Part shown: in pieces, positions 32,568-41,067 of the stretch
Position numbering within the stretch: the first letter of the stretch is position 1
How the letters are laid out: every line of letters starts with the position of its first letter
Assembly (NCBI GenBank): GCA_030524205.1
Contig: JAUNGZ010000016.1
Coordinates: 1-57,791, forward strand
From: Eubacteriales bacterium
GTDB taxonomy: Bacteria; Bacillota; Clostridia; Oscillospirales; Butyricicoccaceae
Reading direction: 5' to 3'
DNA: 57,791 nucleotides
Position numbers and translations under genes: made by a program
The notes under the pieces: generated by a model
The model's input: only the letters and a program-made list of their open reading frames with translations
Databases searched by the model: none
Told to the model about the DNA's origin: nothing

Positions 32568-32595
32568 AAGGGGCGCTCCCTGCGGAGCGCCCCTT
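32568..32595 (-). terminator. Terminator of the glycine-regulated symporter
   Basis: AAGGGGCGCTCC/GGAGCGCCCCTT, a perfect 12-bp stem followed by TTCTTTGCTTTTT on the minus strand, 17 nt past the stop codon. Confidence 0.85.
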
Positions 32596-32611
32596 GCGGA
32601 ACCGTTGTTTT

Positions 32612-34015
32612 TTACTTTTCCTTGCCCTTGGTGATGCGGACGACCAGCCCGGAAAGCGCGATCAGGCCGATCAGGTTGGGCAGCACCATCAGGCCGTTGA
32701 ACATATCGGACATGTTCCAGACCAAATCCACCTTGAGCCACGAGCCCAAAACGATGAACAGCACGACGATCACCGCGTAAATCTTGACCGCCTTCTTGCC
32801 GAACAGCGCCTTGACGTTGGTCTCGCCGAAGAAATACCAGCCGATAATGGTAGAAAACGCGAAGAACAGCATGCAGATCGCGATGAACACGTTGCCGAAC
32901 GAGCCGAACGCCGCATTGAACGCCGCCTGCGCGAGCGGCGCGCCGTCCAGCCCGCTCGACCACAGGCCGGACGAGATGATGACGAGCGCGGTCAGGGTGA
33001 GGATGATGAAGGTGTCGATGAACACGCCCATCATAGCGACGACGCCCTGATCCTGCGGCTTTTCGACCTTCGCCAGCGCGTGCGCGTGCGGGGTCGAGCC
33101 CATGCCGGCCTCGTTGGAGAACAGGCCGCGCGCCACGCCGTAGCGCATGGCCTTCTGCACGGACAGGCCGATCACGCCGCCCGCCACGGCCTGCGGATTG
33201 AACGCCATGACGAAAATTTCCTTAAAGGCAAGGCCGATCGTCGCATGGTTGATGCACAAAATCGTCACGCAGCCGACGATATACAGCGCCGCCATCACCG
33301 GAACGATCTTTTCGGTAAACGCCGCGATGCGCCCCACGCCGCCTAGGAAAATAAAGGCTGCCACGACCGCGCACACCACGCCGACGAGCACCGGCTGAAC
33401 GCCGAACGCGTTTTCAAACGCCGAGCCGATCGAGTTGGACTGCACCATGTTGCCCATGAAGCCAAGCGCCAGAATGATGGCGACCGAGAAGAAGCCCGCC
33501 AAAAACTTGCCGAACTTGCCTGTAAACGCCGCCTTGATGTAATAAATCGGGCCGCCGGTGGTCTGCCCGTCCGCGTCGGTGGTTTTGAACTTCTGCGCCA
33601 AAACCGCCTCGGCGTAGATCGTGCTCATGCCGAAAAACGCCGACACCCACATCCAGAAGATCGCGCCCGGGCCGCCGGAGGCGATGGCCGTGGCCGCGCC
33701 CGCGATGTTGCCCGTGCCGACCTGCGCCGCGATGGCGGTCGTCAGCGCCTGGAAGGACGACATGCCCTCCTTGCCGGCCTTATCGCCCTTCAGGCTGAAT
33801 CCCCCGAACAGCCGCTTCATGCCCTCGCCGAACTTGCGCACCTGAATGAAGCCAAGCCGGACGGTGAAGTACACGCCGGTCGCGATCAGCAGAAACAGCA
33901 GCGCGTAATCCCACAGGATCGTGTTCATAAACGCGACGATTGCCTCGACCACCTTGCCGGGCGCGCCCGTCTGCGCCGCCTGTAAAATACCCTGAAACCC
34001 CTCGATAATTGCCAT
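32612..34015 (-). CDS. AGCS-family symporter, probably glycine/alanine:Na+
   Basis: At 467 aa it has the AGCS signatures AAQVGTGNIAGAATAIASGG and FSNEAGMGSTPHAHA, and the closing MFNGLMVLPNLIG. It is a full-length paralogue of the symporter at 11980-13344. ATG 34015 follows AAAGGGGAATAAAAAG. The upstream tandem glycine riboswitch makes glycine the probable substrate, taken up for use or removed when in excess. It is monocistronic. Confidence 0.93.
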   Translation of the reverse strand: MAIIEGFQGILQAAQTGAPGKVVEAIVAFMNTILWDYALLFLLIATGVYFTVRLGFIQVRKFGEGMKRLFGGFSLKGDKAGKEGMSSFQALTTAIAAQVGTGNIAGAATAIASGGPGAIFWMWVSAFFGMSTIYAEAVLAQKFKTTDADGQTTGGPIYYIKAAFTGKFGKFLAGFFSVAIILALGFMGNMVQSNSIGSAFENAFGVQPVLVGVVCAVVAAFIFLGGVGRIAAFTEKIVPVMAALYIVGCVTILCINHATIGLAFKEIFVMAFNPQAVAGGVIGLSVQKAMRYGVARGLFSNEAGMGSTPHAHALAKVEKPQDQGVVAMMGVFIDTFIILTLTALVIISSGLWSSGLDGAPLAQAAFNAAFGSFGNVFIAICMLFFAFSTIIGWYFFGETNVKALFGKKAVKIYAVIVVLFIVLGSWLKVDLVWNMSDMFNGLMVLPNLIGLIALSGLVVRITKGKEK

Positions 34016-34055
34016 TTTTCTTTTTATTCCCCTTTATTTTGTGGATTGCGGCAAA

Positions 34056-34097
34056 CAAAAAAGCCAATCCGGCGGACTGTGCCCGCGCGGCTTGGCT
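34056..34097 (-). terminator. Expression-platform terminator of the glycine riboswitch
   Basis: On the minus strand AGCCAA/TTGGCT with GC-rich inner pairing is followed by TTTTTTG. It lies between the second aptamer and the start codon and is likely disrupted or favoured by ligand binding. Confidence 0.6.
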
Positions 34098-34159
34098 CCG
34101 CGAAAACGGCGCGAAAAAGCATCCGAACGCCGCCCCCGGCCTTCGGCTGCCGCCGTTTC

Positions 34160-34340
34160 CGATACTCTGTCCTTTTGCCTGAGAGATTCGCGCGGCTTCG
34201 CGCGTTGCACCTTCGGCATCCCCGCACAAGGGGGGACTTCTCCAGAGCCACATCCGTCCACAGTCCTCATCTCCCGTCTGGGGAAACGCCTGAGAGTTTT
34301 GCTCCTTCGGCAAGCCGTGCGGCTTTTTCCTGCGGATTTC
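34160..34340 (-). ncRNA. Tandem glycine riboswitch
   Basis: Two aptamers on the minus strand precede the AGCS symporter. The upstream one has GCCGAAGGAGCAAAACTCTC, then an inserted hairpin (TTCCCC/GGGAGA region) before GAGGACTG. The downstream one is canonical: GCTCTGGAG, GCCGAAGGTGCAA, then TCTCAGGCAAAAGGACAGAG. Both core motifs are hallmarks of the family. Glycine riboswitches in front of symporters may act as on or off switches; direction is not decided here. Confidence 0.92.
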
Positions 34341-34364
34341 GTTTGTCGCTGTTCAGTTGTGAAT

Positions 34365-34393
34365 AATATAACATTACAGCCGCGCAAAGTCAA
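34365..34393 (-). promoter_or_regulatory. Promoter of the glycine riboswitch transcript
   Basis: TTGACT (34388-34393) and TATATT (34365-34370), 17-bp spacer, about 20 nt upstream of the first aptamer. Confidence 0.8.
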
Positions 34394-34470
34394 GTTCTTC
34401 CATCTAACGCGCTGAATTGATAAAAGCCTGCGGCTTTTTACCGGCCGTTCATATCCGCCTTGACAGGCTG

Positions 34471-34479
34471 TGCTATAAT
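34471..34479 (+). promoter_or_regulatory. Extended -10 promoter of the FHA-SEDS/PBP operon
   Basis: TGCTATAAT is an extended -10 element (TG plus one base then TATAAT). The -35 position is poor; a TTGACA at 34460-34465 is only 8 bp away and cannot serve as the -35. Confidence 0.6.
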
Positions 34480-34522
34480 AAGGAAGTTAACCTGTGTCAT
34501 ATCCCGAAGGGAGGAAGCGAAA

Positions 34523-36274
34523 ATGAACGACGCTTTGCAGCGTCTGATGGATACGCTCGGCGGTTTTCTGGCGGAAAACCCGCTGGTCGGCGCGTGGTAC
34601 ACAACGGTCGTGCGCTTTGTGTTCCCCATTCTCGCGCTGATGATTCTGGTCGGCGCGATCCGCTCGCTCTGGAAGGTCAAGCACCCGGACGAGGTCTGGG
34701 GTTACCTTGGGCTGGCAAACGGCGTGCGCCTGCCGATCACGCACTGGGAAAATATCATCGGCCGCGCGCCCGCGTGCGACGTGCAGCTCGAGTATCCCTC
34801 TGTCTCGCGGCAGCACGCCTCGCTCATCCGCGAGGAGGACGGAAGCTGGACGGTGTACGACCTCGGCTCAAAGGGCGGGGTCAAGGTAAACGACCTAGAC
34901 GTGGACGAGTACGCCGTGGCAAACGACGGCGACACGCTCTCCTTCGGCGGCATCCCCGCCGTGCTGCTGCCGGTATCGGCCGAGGAAAAGCGCGAGCAGA
35001 TCGCCGAGCGCCGGCTGGAGGGCCGCCCTGCGGGCATGTGGGGCTCGCTCGTGCTGCTGACGCTGTTTCAGGTGCTGACCGCCGTGCAGCTCATCGTGGC
35101 GGGCGGGGAAAAGGCGACCGCCGCCATCCCGCTGACGTTTTTGGCGTTCACCGCCGTGTGCTGGGGCTATTTCGTCGTGCTGCGCTCGTTCCGGCGCATC
35201 GGCTTCGAGATGGAGACCATCGCGTTCTTCCTGTGCACGCTGTCGCTCGCGGTCACGGCCTCGGCCGCGCCCGAGGCGCTGTTCAAGCAATTCATCTCCA
35301 TCCTGATGGGGCTTGCGATCTTTTTGGTGCTCGGCTTTTTCCTGCGCGATCTGGACCGCGCCAAGCAGGTGCGCTGGGTCATGGCGGCCGCGGCCATCGG
35401 CCTTTTGGCGATCACGCTCGTGATCGGCACGGGCGAGTACGGCGCGAAAAACTGGATCAAATTCGGCGGTTTCTCGTTCCAGCCGTCCGAGGTCGCGAAA
35501 ATCTGCTATATTTTCGCGGGCGCGGCCTCGCTCGACCGGCTGTTCAACAAGCGCAACCTGACGCTGTTCATCGTGCTCACCGGCGCGTGCGGCGGCTGTC
35601 TGGCGCTGCAAAACGATTTCGGCACGGCGCTGATCTTCTTCGTCACCTTTCTCGTCATCGCCTATCTGCGCTCGGGTGATTTCGCGGTGCTCGGGCTGGT
35701 GTGCGCGGGCTGCTTCGGCGGCGGCATGGTCATGCTGACCGTCAAGCCCCATATCGCGCAGCGCTTCGCCACGTGGGGCCACGCGTGGGAGGCCGCGAGC
35801 GAGGGCGGCTTCCAGCAGGTGCGCACCATGTCGGCCGCCGCGTCCGGCGGCATGACCGGCGTGGGCGCGGGCAAGGGCTGGCTCGAGGGCATCTTTGCCG
35901 CCGACACCGACCTCGTTTTCGGCATGCTGTGCGAGGAATGGGGGCTGATCATCGCCGTTTTAGCCGTTTTGTGCATCATCACGCTGGCCGTGTTCGCCGT
36001 GCGCGCCTGCCGCGCCGGACGCTCGAGCTTTTACACCATCGCGGCCTGCGCCGCGACCAGCCTTCTGGTGTTCCAAACCTGCCTGAACGTGTTCGGCGCG
36101 GTCGACATCCTGCCGCTGACCGGCGTGACCTTCCCGTTCGTGTCGAACGGCGGCTCGTCGATGCTGTCGGCGTGGGGCATGCTCGCCTTTTTGAAGGCGA
36201 CCGATACGCGGCAGAACGCTTCGTTCGCGGTGCGCCTGCCCTCGCGGCGCGAGCTTCACGGGGAGGTGCGCTGA
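34523..36274 (+). CDS. SEDS peptidoglycan glycosyltransferase (FtsW/RodA) with N-terminal FHA domain
   Basis: The 583-aa protein starts with one membrane segment, then an FHA phosphothreonine-binding domain (about residues 65-140: IIGRAPACDVQLEYPSVSRQ followed by HASL, then GGVKVND). The rest is a ten-segment SEDS glycosyltransferase with FSFQPSEVAKI, NDFGTALIFF, DTDLVFGMLCEEWG (family catalytic Asp region) and PLTGVTFPFVSNGGSS. It polymerises lipid II glycan strands with a class B PBP. ATG 34523 follows GGGAGGAAGCG. The partner PBP starts at the next base after its stop. The FHA domain suggests control by Ser/Thr phosphorylation. Confidence 0.9.
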   Translation: MNDALQRLMDTLGGFLAENPLVGAWYTTVVRFVFPILALMILVGAIRSLWKVKHPDEVWGYLGLANGVRLPITHWENIIGRAPACDVQLEYPSVSRQHASLIREEDGSWTVYDLGSKGGVKVNDLDVDEYAVANDGDTLSFGGIPAVLLPVSAEEKREQIAERRLEGRPAGMWGSLVLLTLFQVLTAVQLIVAGGEKATAAIPLTFLAFTAVCWGYFVVLRSFRRIGFEMETIAFFLCTLSLAVTASAAPEALFKQFISILMGLAIFLVLGFFLRDLDRAKQVRWVMAAAAIGLLAITLVIGTGEYGAKNWIKFGGFSFQPSEVAKICYIFAGAASLDRLFNKRNLTLFIVLTGACGGCLALQNDFGTALIFFVTFLVIAYLRSGDFAVLGLVCAGCFGGGMVMLTVKPHIAQRFATWGHAWEAASEGGFQQVRTMSAAASGGMTGVGAGKGWLEGIFAADTDLVFGMLCEEWGLIIAVLAVLCIITLAVFAVRACRAGRSSFYTIAACAATSLLVFQTCLNVFGAVDILPLTGVTFPFVSNGGSSMLSAWGMLAFLKATDTRQNASFAVRLPSRRELHGEVR

Positions 36275-37651
36275 ATGCGGAAAATTGAGAAACGCGGCAT
36301 CTTCTGCCTGATCCTTGCGGCGCTGCTCGGCGTCGGTCTGGCGCTGTTCTGCTTCCGCTTTGTGGCGGACGGCGGCGACTGGGCCTCCTTCCCCTCCAAC
36401 CGGCACCTGTACGACAGCGAGGGCCGGCTCAAGGGCGGCGTCATCCTCGACCGGGACGGCGACGTGCTCTCCCAGCCCGCCGAGGACGGCGCGGGACGCG
36501 ATTATTACCCGGACGCCGACGTGCGAAAGGCTACGCTGCACGCGGTCGGCGATCAGGCGGGCAACATCGGCGCGGGCGCACAGACCGCGTTCGCGGACAA
36601 GCTCTCGGGCTACAACCTGATCACGGGCGCGTACTCGCCGCTCGGCAACGGCAACTACCTGTATCTGACGATAGACGCCTATTTGAACAACATCGCCTAT
36701 CAGGCTTTGGGCGGAATGAACGGAACCGTCGGCGTTTACAACTATAAAACGGGCGAGATTTTGTGCATGGTGTCCACGCCGACCTTCGACCCGGCCAACC
36801 CGCCCACCATCGACCCGGACGACCCCGCGTGGGACGGCGTTTACGTCAACCGCCTGCTGTCGGCCAACTCAATTCCCGGCTCGATCTTCAAGGTAGTCAC
36901 CTTAAACGCCGCCATCGAGAATATCCCCGACCTGTTTTCGCGCCACTGGACCTGCACCGGCTCGGTCGAGGTCGGCGGAGACGCGGTCACCTGCCCCTAC
37001 GCGCACGGCGAGCTGGACATCGAAAACGCGCTTGCCGTTTCTTGCAACGGCGTGTTCGGCCAGCTCGCGGTCGAGCTGGGCGGCAAGACCATGCAGAAAT
37101 ATACCGACGCGGCCGGGCTGACCACCGCGATCAAGGTGGACGGCGTCCAGACCTCCAAGGGCAGCTTTAACTTTGAGGGCAGCGACAATCAGCTCGCCTG
37201 GGCGGGCGTCGGGCAGGGGCAGGACGCGATGTGCCCGATCAACATGATGCTGTACATGGGCGCGATCGCCAACGGCGGCAAGGCCGCCATGCCGCGCCTG
37301 ATCGAGAAAACCTCGACCGATTACGGCCTGCCGACCGGCTTCTATTTCGCGCACAAATCGTCCGCGCTGATCGACGAAAAGACGGCGGGCACGATTGCCG
37401 ACATGATGCACAACAACGTCATCGAGACCTACGGGCAGGACCGCTTCCCCGGTATGGACATCTGCGCCAAGTCGGGCACGGCGGAAATCGGAGCGGATAA
37501 AAGCCCGAACGCCTGGTTCACCGGCTTTCTGCGAGACGACGCGACGCCCTATGCCTTCATCGTGCTGGTCGAGCAGGGCGGCGGCGGCTCGTCGGTCGCG
37601 GGCACGGTGGCCTCCAAGGTGCTTTCGGCGGCGGTCGAAAAGGGCTATTGA
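36275..37651 (+). CDS. Penicillin-binding protein transpeptidase (class B type)
   Basis: At 458 aa it has one N-terminal membrane anchor and a transpeptidase domain. All three active-site motifs are present: SIFK in NSIPGSIFKVV, SCN in LAVSCNGVFG, and KSG in CAKSGTAE. The PASTA and dimerisation regions of larger PBPs are absent, matching PbpA/SpoVD-like short forms. ATG 36275 is adjacent to the SEDS stop with GGGGAGG upstream, so the two are translated together. It cross-links the strands made by its SEDS partner, at the septum, side wall or spore cortex. Confidence 0.92.
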   Translation: MRKIEKRGIFCLILAALLGVGLALFCFRFVADGGDWASFPSNRHLYDSEGRLKGGVILDRDGDVLSQPAEDGAGRDYYPDADVRKATLHAVGDQAGNIGAGAQTAFADKLSGYNLITGAYSPLGNGNYLYLTIDAYLNNIAYQALGGMNGTVGVYNYKTGEILCMVSTPTFDPANPPTIDPDDPAWDGVYVNRLLSANSIPGSIFKVVTLNAAIENIPDLFSRHWTCTGSVEVGGDAVTCPYAHGELDIENALAVSCNGVFGQLAVELGGKTMQKYTDAAGLTTAIKVDGVQTSKGSFNFEGSDNQLAWAGVGQGQDAMCPINMMLYMGAIANGGKAAMPRLIEKTSTDYGLPTGFYFAHKSSALIDEKTAGTIADMMHNNVIETYGQDRFPGMDICAKSGTAEIGADKSPNAWFTGFLRDDATPYAFIVLVEQGGGGSSVAGTVASKVLSAAVEKGY

Positions 37652-37674
37652 TCGCCCGGCCGCCGGTTCCCATC

Positions 37675-37703
37675 AAAAAAAGACCGCTCCGCGGTCTTTT
37701 TTT
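37675..37703 (+). terminator. Terminator of the SEDS/PBP operon
   Basis: AAAAAAAGACCGC/GCGGTCTTTTTTT, 13-bp stem with a 3-nt loop and T7, 24 nt past the stop. Confidence 0.92.
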
Positions 37704-37757
37704 GTTTGCCGCAACGCTTCTTGCGCGTTGCGCGATGATCATACGTGCAAAACGGCT

Positions 37758-38027
37758 TTAAGGACGCGCGCAAACGCCGGTACTTCGATTGCGCGCGCAG
37801 CCGCAATCGAGACGCTTCTCCGGGAACGGCAGAACGACCGTCGCCCGGCGGCGCGGCGTGGGCTTGCGGCGCGCCAAGCGCTTCCCCGCTGCAAAAAGCA
37901 GCCCCGCGTATAAAACGCCGAGCGCCAGCCCGCCGGCCGCCACCGTTCCCGCGTCCGAGGCGCCGGCCGCCAGAAACAACAGCAGGCCTCCCGCCGCCTG
38001 TAAACCTAAGCCAATCCTTTTCCGCAT
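37758..38027 (-). CDS. Small two-span membrane protein, unknown function
   Basis: The 89-aa product begins MRKRIGLGLQAAGG and has two hydrophobic segments (about residues 6-23 and 31-48), then a long basic, Arg/Pro-rich tail. GGAGGGG is 6 nt upstream of ATG 38027. An extended reading from 38084 lacks a ribosome binding site. I do not recognise a family. It lies alone between the PBP operon and the nanE locus. Confidence 0.5.
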   Translation of the reverse strand: MRKRIGLGLQAAGGLLLFLAAGASDAGTVAAGGLALGVLYAGLLFAAGKRLARRKPTPRRRATVVLPFPEKRLDCGCARNRSTGVCARP

Positions 38028-38112
38028 CCGAAACCCCTCCGATTCCTTTTTGATGGATTCAGTATACCGGAAATTCAGTCCCATAAACCGGACTTTGCTT
38101 CGCGGACTACAA

Positions 38113-38147
38113 AAAACCCCGGCGATAGACGATATCGCCGGGGTTTT
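38113..38147. terminator. Orphan terminator with no visible gene
   Basis: AAAACCCCGGCGATA/TATCGCCGGGGTTTT, perfect 15-bp stem with a 5-nt loop and T/A tracts on both sides. No annotated gene ends here on either strand, so it may end a small RNA or limit read-through. The rest of 38148-38266 shows nothing else. Confidence 0.75.
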
Positions 38148-38266
38148 CTTTCATTTTTCTGTTTCTGTCGATTTTTACTTAATTTTATTAGGCAGTTGCA
38201 CCAACCGCTGGGCAATCTGCTCAAAAATCAACGCGGTTTTTGTCCAACGAACAGCGCAATTCTGTC

Positions 38267-38295
38267 TTGACGAAAACATTTTCACTTTGTATAAT
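38267..38295 (+). promoter_or_regulatory. Promoter of nanE
   Basis: TTGACG and TATAAT with a 17-bp spacer, 37 nt before the start codon. Confidence 0.85.
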
Positions 38296-38331
38296 AAAGA
38301 TGAAAATAAAACCAAAAAGGAGGACGGCACT

Positions 38332-39012
38332 ATGCTCGATCAGGTAAAGGGCGGTTTGATCGTATCCTGTCAGGCGCTCGAACACGAACCGCTTCATTCA
38401 TCCTTTATTATGGGGCGCATGGCGCGCGCGGCGGAAGAGGGCGGGGCGGTCGGCATCCGGGCGAACACCAAGGCCGATATCGACGAAATCGCCAAAAACA
38501 CTGCTTTGCCGATCATCGGCATCGTCAAGCGCGATTACGAGGGCACGCCCATCTACATCACGCCCACGCTCCGCGAGATCGAGGAGCTGGCGCAGACCTC
38601 GTGCGCGATGATTGCCTTCGACGCGACCGAACGGCCCCGTTATCAGGGCGAGGCGCTCGCGGATTTCCTGCAAAAAGCGCGCGCGGCCGCGCCCGGCAAG
38701 CTGATGATGGCCGATATCGCCACGCTGAGCGAGGCGGTAAACGCCGAAAAGCTCGGCTTTGACTGCGTGTCGACCACGCTGATGGGCTACACCGAGCAGT
38801 CCGCGGGCGACAATATCGCGGACGACGATTTCGCCAAACTCAAAGCCATTCTCGCCGCGGTACATATCCCGGTGATCGCCGAGGGGCATGTGGACACGCC
38901 CGCCAAGGCGCGGCGCTGTCTGGAGCTGGGCGCGCACGCGGTCGTCACCGGCGGCGCGATCACCCGTCCCCAGCAGATCACCAAGGCCTTCACCGACGCG
39001 ATTTACGCATAA
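38332..39012 (+). CDS. nanE: N-acetylmannosamine-6-phosphate 2-epimerase NanE
   Basis: The 226-aa TIM-barrel enzyme converts ManNAc-6-P to GlcNAc-6-P. Family motifs are GGLIVSCQALEHEPL, GAVGIRANTKADI, GIVKRDY with the catalytic Lys region, MMADIATLSEA, and VIAEGHVDTP. AAAAAGGAGGACGG precedes ATG 38332. It is separated from its likely regulator (converging RpiR gene) and the sugar operon by short gaps. It implies that the locus handles sialic-acid- or mannosamine-derived sugars. Confidence 0.93.
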   Translation: MLDQVKGGLIVSCQALEHEPLHSSFIMGRMARAAEEGGAVGIRANTKADIDEIAKNTALPIIGIVKRDYEGTPIYITPTLREIEELAQTSCAMIAFDATERPRYQGEALADFLQKARAAAPGKLMMADIATLSEAVNAEKLGFDCVSTTLMGYTEQSAGDNIADDDFAKLKAILAAVHIPVIAEGHVDTPAKARRCLELGAHAVVTGGAITRPQQITKAFTDAIYA

Positions 39013-39013
39013 A

Positions 39014-39038
39014 GAAAGAGCGCCGCGCGCGCTCTTTC
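39014..39038. terminator. Hairpin between nanE and the RpiR gene
   Basis: GAAAGAGCGC/GCGCTCTTTC, perfect 10-bp stem between converging genes, overlapping the RpiR stop. It lacks a long U-tract. Confidence 0.5.
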
Positions 39039-39846
39039 AGAATCTGCGGTTGGACAGCGTTTGCAGCGCCCGCTCGCGGCTTTCCCGGCATTTGGGGTCC
39101 TCAAGCAGCCGGTAGGTGACCGCGTCGATCAAAAACACCAGCGGCATCTGGGCGTTGATGAATTTTTCATCCCCCATCTGGCCGACGTCGCCCGCATACA
39201 ATATGGTATCCGCCATCTGCGCCAGCGCCGTCTGCCCGTTCTGGGTGAGCGCGCAGATCGGCGCGCCGACCGATTTGGCGATCCGGCACGCGGCGACGAC
39301 CTCGGGCGTTTCGCCGGAGTTGGACACCGCGATGATCAGATCGCGCGGGGAAAACAGGCTCGACTGCACGCGCATCAGGAACGTATCGGTCATCACGCTC
39401 GAGGTAAAGCCCATCTGCACCAGCCGCATGTTGAACTCGCTCGCGGTCAGCCCCGAGCTGCCGAGGCCGAAAATCAAAATCTTGTCCGCGCGGTGGATCT
39501 GCCCGACGAAGGCGTCCAGATCGGCCGGTCGCACCAGCTCGCACGCCGCGTCCAGCGTCCGCTCGTAATAATGGTCGATGCGGCGCACGGTTTGGTCGGG
39601 CGTTTCGCCCGGCGTGCCCTCCGCGGCAAGCAGCGTTTGGAACTCGATATAATTGCGGTAATCCAGCTTCTTACAGAAGCGGGTCAGCGTTGAGTTGGAC
39701 GTTCCGATCTCCTGTGCGAGCCGCTGGCTGGACACGGTCGCGGCCTGCGCCGGGTTCGCAATGATATACGAGGCGATCCTCTGTTCACTTTTACTCAGCC
39801 GGAAGCCGAAAACCTGCAGCCGGTTTTGAAAACTCAGATCTGCCAT
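39037..39846 (-). CDS. RpiR-family transcriptional regulator (HTH plus SIS)
   Basis: The 269-aa protein has an N-terminal RpiR helix-turn-helix (IASYIIANPAQAATVSSQRL, then EIGTSNSTLTRFCKKLDY). A C-terminal SIS domain binds phosphosugars: ILIFGLGSSGLTA and LIIAVSNSGETPEVV. AGGAGGAACCT precedes the ATG. It is divergent from the sugar operon and converges on nanE, so it likely senses a phosphorylated amino sugar or a PTS product and controls both. An AACCGGTT palindrome lies in the divergent gap near 39889. Confidence 0.92.
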   Translation of the reverse strand: MADLSFQNRLQVFGFRLSKSEQRIASYIIANPAQAATVSSQRLAQEIGTSNSTLTRFCKKLDYRNYIEFQTLLAAEGTPGETPDQTVRRIDHYYERTLDAACELVRPADLDAFVGQIHRADKILIFGLGSSGLTASEFNMRLVQMGFTSSVMTDTFLMRVQSSLFSPRDLIIAVSNSGETPEVVAACRIAKSVGAPICALTQNGQTALAQMADTILYAGDVGQMGDEKFINAQMPLVFLIDAVTYRLLEDPKCRESRERALQTLSNRRF

Positions 39847-40015
39847 AGGTTCCTCCTAAAACTGTCTTTTCTTTAACAATCATAGTATAACCGGTTTCAT
39901 TTTGCAACAGATAAAGTCAAAATACCGGAAAATTCACATAAGGCGGCCGCGCGGCCGCATCTACTGCCGTCGGCAAAACCTTCAAGGTCTTACGATATGA
40001 AAGGGAGAATGTGTT

Positions 40016-41017
40016 ATGAACAATCATCTCAAGGTAGGCGTCATCGGTTTCGGACAGATGGGGCAGGTCCACGCCGGCATTTACAACAAGCTGCCGGGCG
40101 TCGAGCTGGCCGCCGTGTGCGAGTACAATGACGAGGGCCGGGCAAAGGCCGCGCAGCAGTACGGCTGCAAAACCTATAAGGACTATCGGGAAATGCTCGA
40201 AAACCCCGAGATCGAAGCCGTTTCGATCGTCCTGCCCGACAACATGCACCGTGAGGCCGTCGAGATCGCGGTCAAGAACAACAAGCACATCCTGCTCGAA
40301 AAGCCGCTGGCCAAGGAGCTGGCCGACGGCAGGGCCATGTACGAAATCACCAAGGATTACGACAAGGTGTTCACCGTCGGCTTCCTGCTGCGCTTCGACC
40401 CGCGCTTCAATTTGATCAAGCAGTCGCTCGACGCGGGCGAGCTGGGCGACATCATCCACATGTACTGCCGCCGCAATTCCCCCATCGTCGGGCCGCGCCG
40501 CTACATCGGCGCCTCCGACCTGTCCATGCACGTTATGATCCACGATATCGACTATGTCAACTGGTTCATGGGCTGCCAGCCGGTCAAGGTGTACGCCAAG
40601 GCGCGCAGCGTGCTGCTCAAGGAGTACGGCATGGACGATGTGATCTACGCCCTTGTCACCTATGAGAACGGCGCGGTGGCCTGTTTGGAGGCCTGCTGGG
40701 TGCTGCCCGAGAACTCGCCCACGATCATCGACGACAAGGTCGAGCTGGTCGGCACCAAGGGCGTCGTATACGTCGACGCGTGCGACAACGGCGTGCGCTT
40801 CGTCACGGGCGACCGCGTGCAGTACCCCGACTCCCGCCACTGGTACAACTGCAACGGCGCGCCGTCGGGCGATCTCTCCGAGGAGATCATGGCATTCGTA
40901 GGCAACATCCAGAACGGCACCAAGTCCATCATCACGCCGGAGGATGCGCTGAACTCGCTCCGCGTGGTCGACGCCATCGAGCGCTCGATCGCAGAGGGCA
41001 AGGAGGTAGACCTGTAA
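40016..41017 (+). CDS. Gfo/Idh/MocA-family oxidoreductase
   Basis: The 333-aa NAD(P)-dependent enzyme has the Rossmann loop VGVIGFGQMGQVHAG. The catalytic Lys region is ILLEKPLAKELAD, and the active-site His/Asp region is HVMIHDIDYVNWFM. Members oxidise or reduce sugars, inositols or amino-sugar derivatives. It is the first gene of a probable operon with PTS, HAD, EIIA and ROK genes, so it acts on a sugar entering by that PTS. GAAAGGGAGAATGTGTT precedes ATG 40016. Confidence 0.9.
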   Translation: MNNHLKVGVIGFGQMGQVHAGIYNKLPGVELAAVCEYNDEGRAKAAQQYGCKTYKDYREMLENPEIEAVSIVLPDNMHREAVEIAVKNNKHILLEKPLAKELADGRAMYEITKDYDKVFTVGFLLRFDPRFNLIKQSLDAGELGDIIHMYCRRNSPIVGPRRYIGASDLSMHVMIHDIDYVNWFMGCQPVKVYAKARSVLLKEYGMDDVIYALVTYENGAVACLEACWVLPENSPTIIDDKVELVGTKGVVYVDACDNGVRFVTGDRVQYPDSRHWYNCNGAPSGDLSEEIMAFVGNIQNGTKSIITPEDALNSLRVVDAIERSIAEGKEVDL

Positions 41018-41067
41018 AAGCGGCACCCACAGAAGAACGGTAGACACGGATTAAGGAGGGTAAAAGA

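Noticed and set aside
31282-32634. 450-codon open frame opposite brnQ
   Set aside because: Antisense shadow; the BrnQ signatures on the minus strand settle the assignment.
34460-34479. TTGACA plus TATAAT as a paired promoter for the SEDS gene
   Set aside because: The two elements are only 8 bp apart, too close to act together; the extended -10 alone is retained.
37789-39012. Longer NanE reading from 37789
   Set aside because: It would cross a strong terminator and the nanE promoter; ATG 38332 has a perfect AAGGAGG and matches the family N-terminus.
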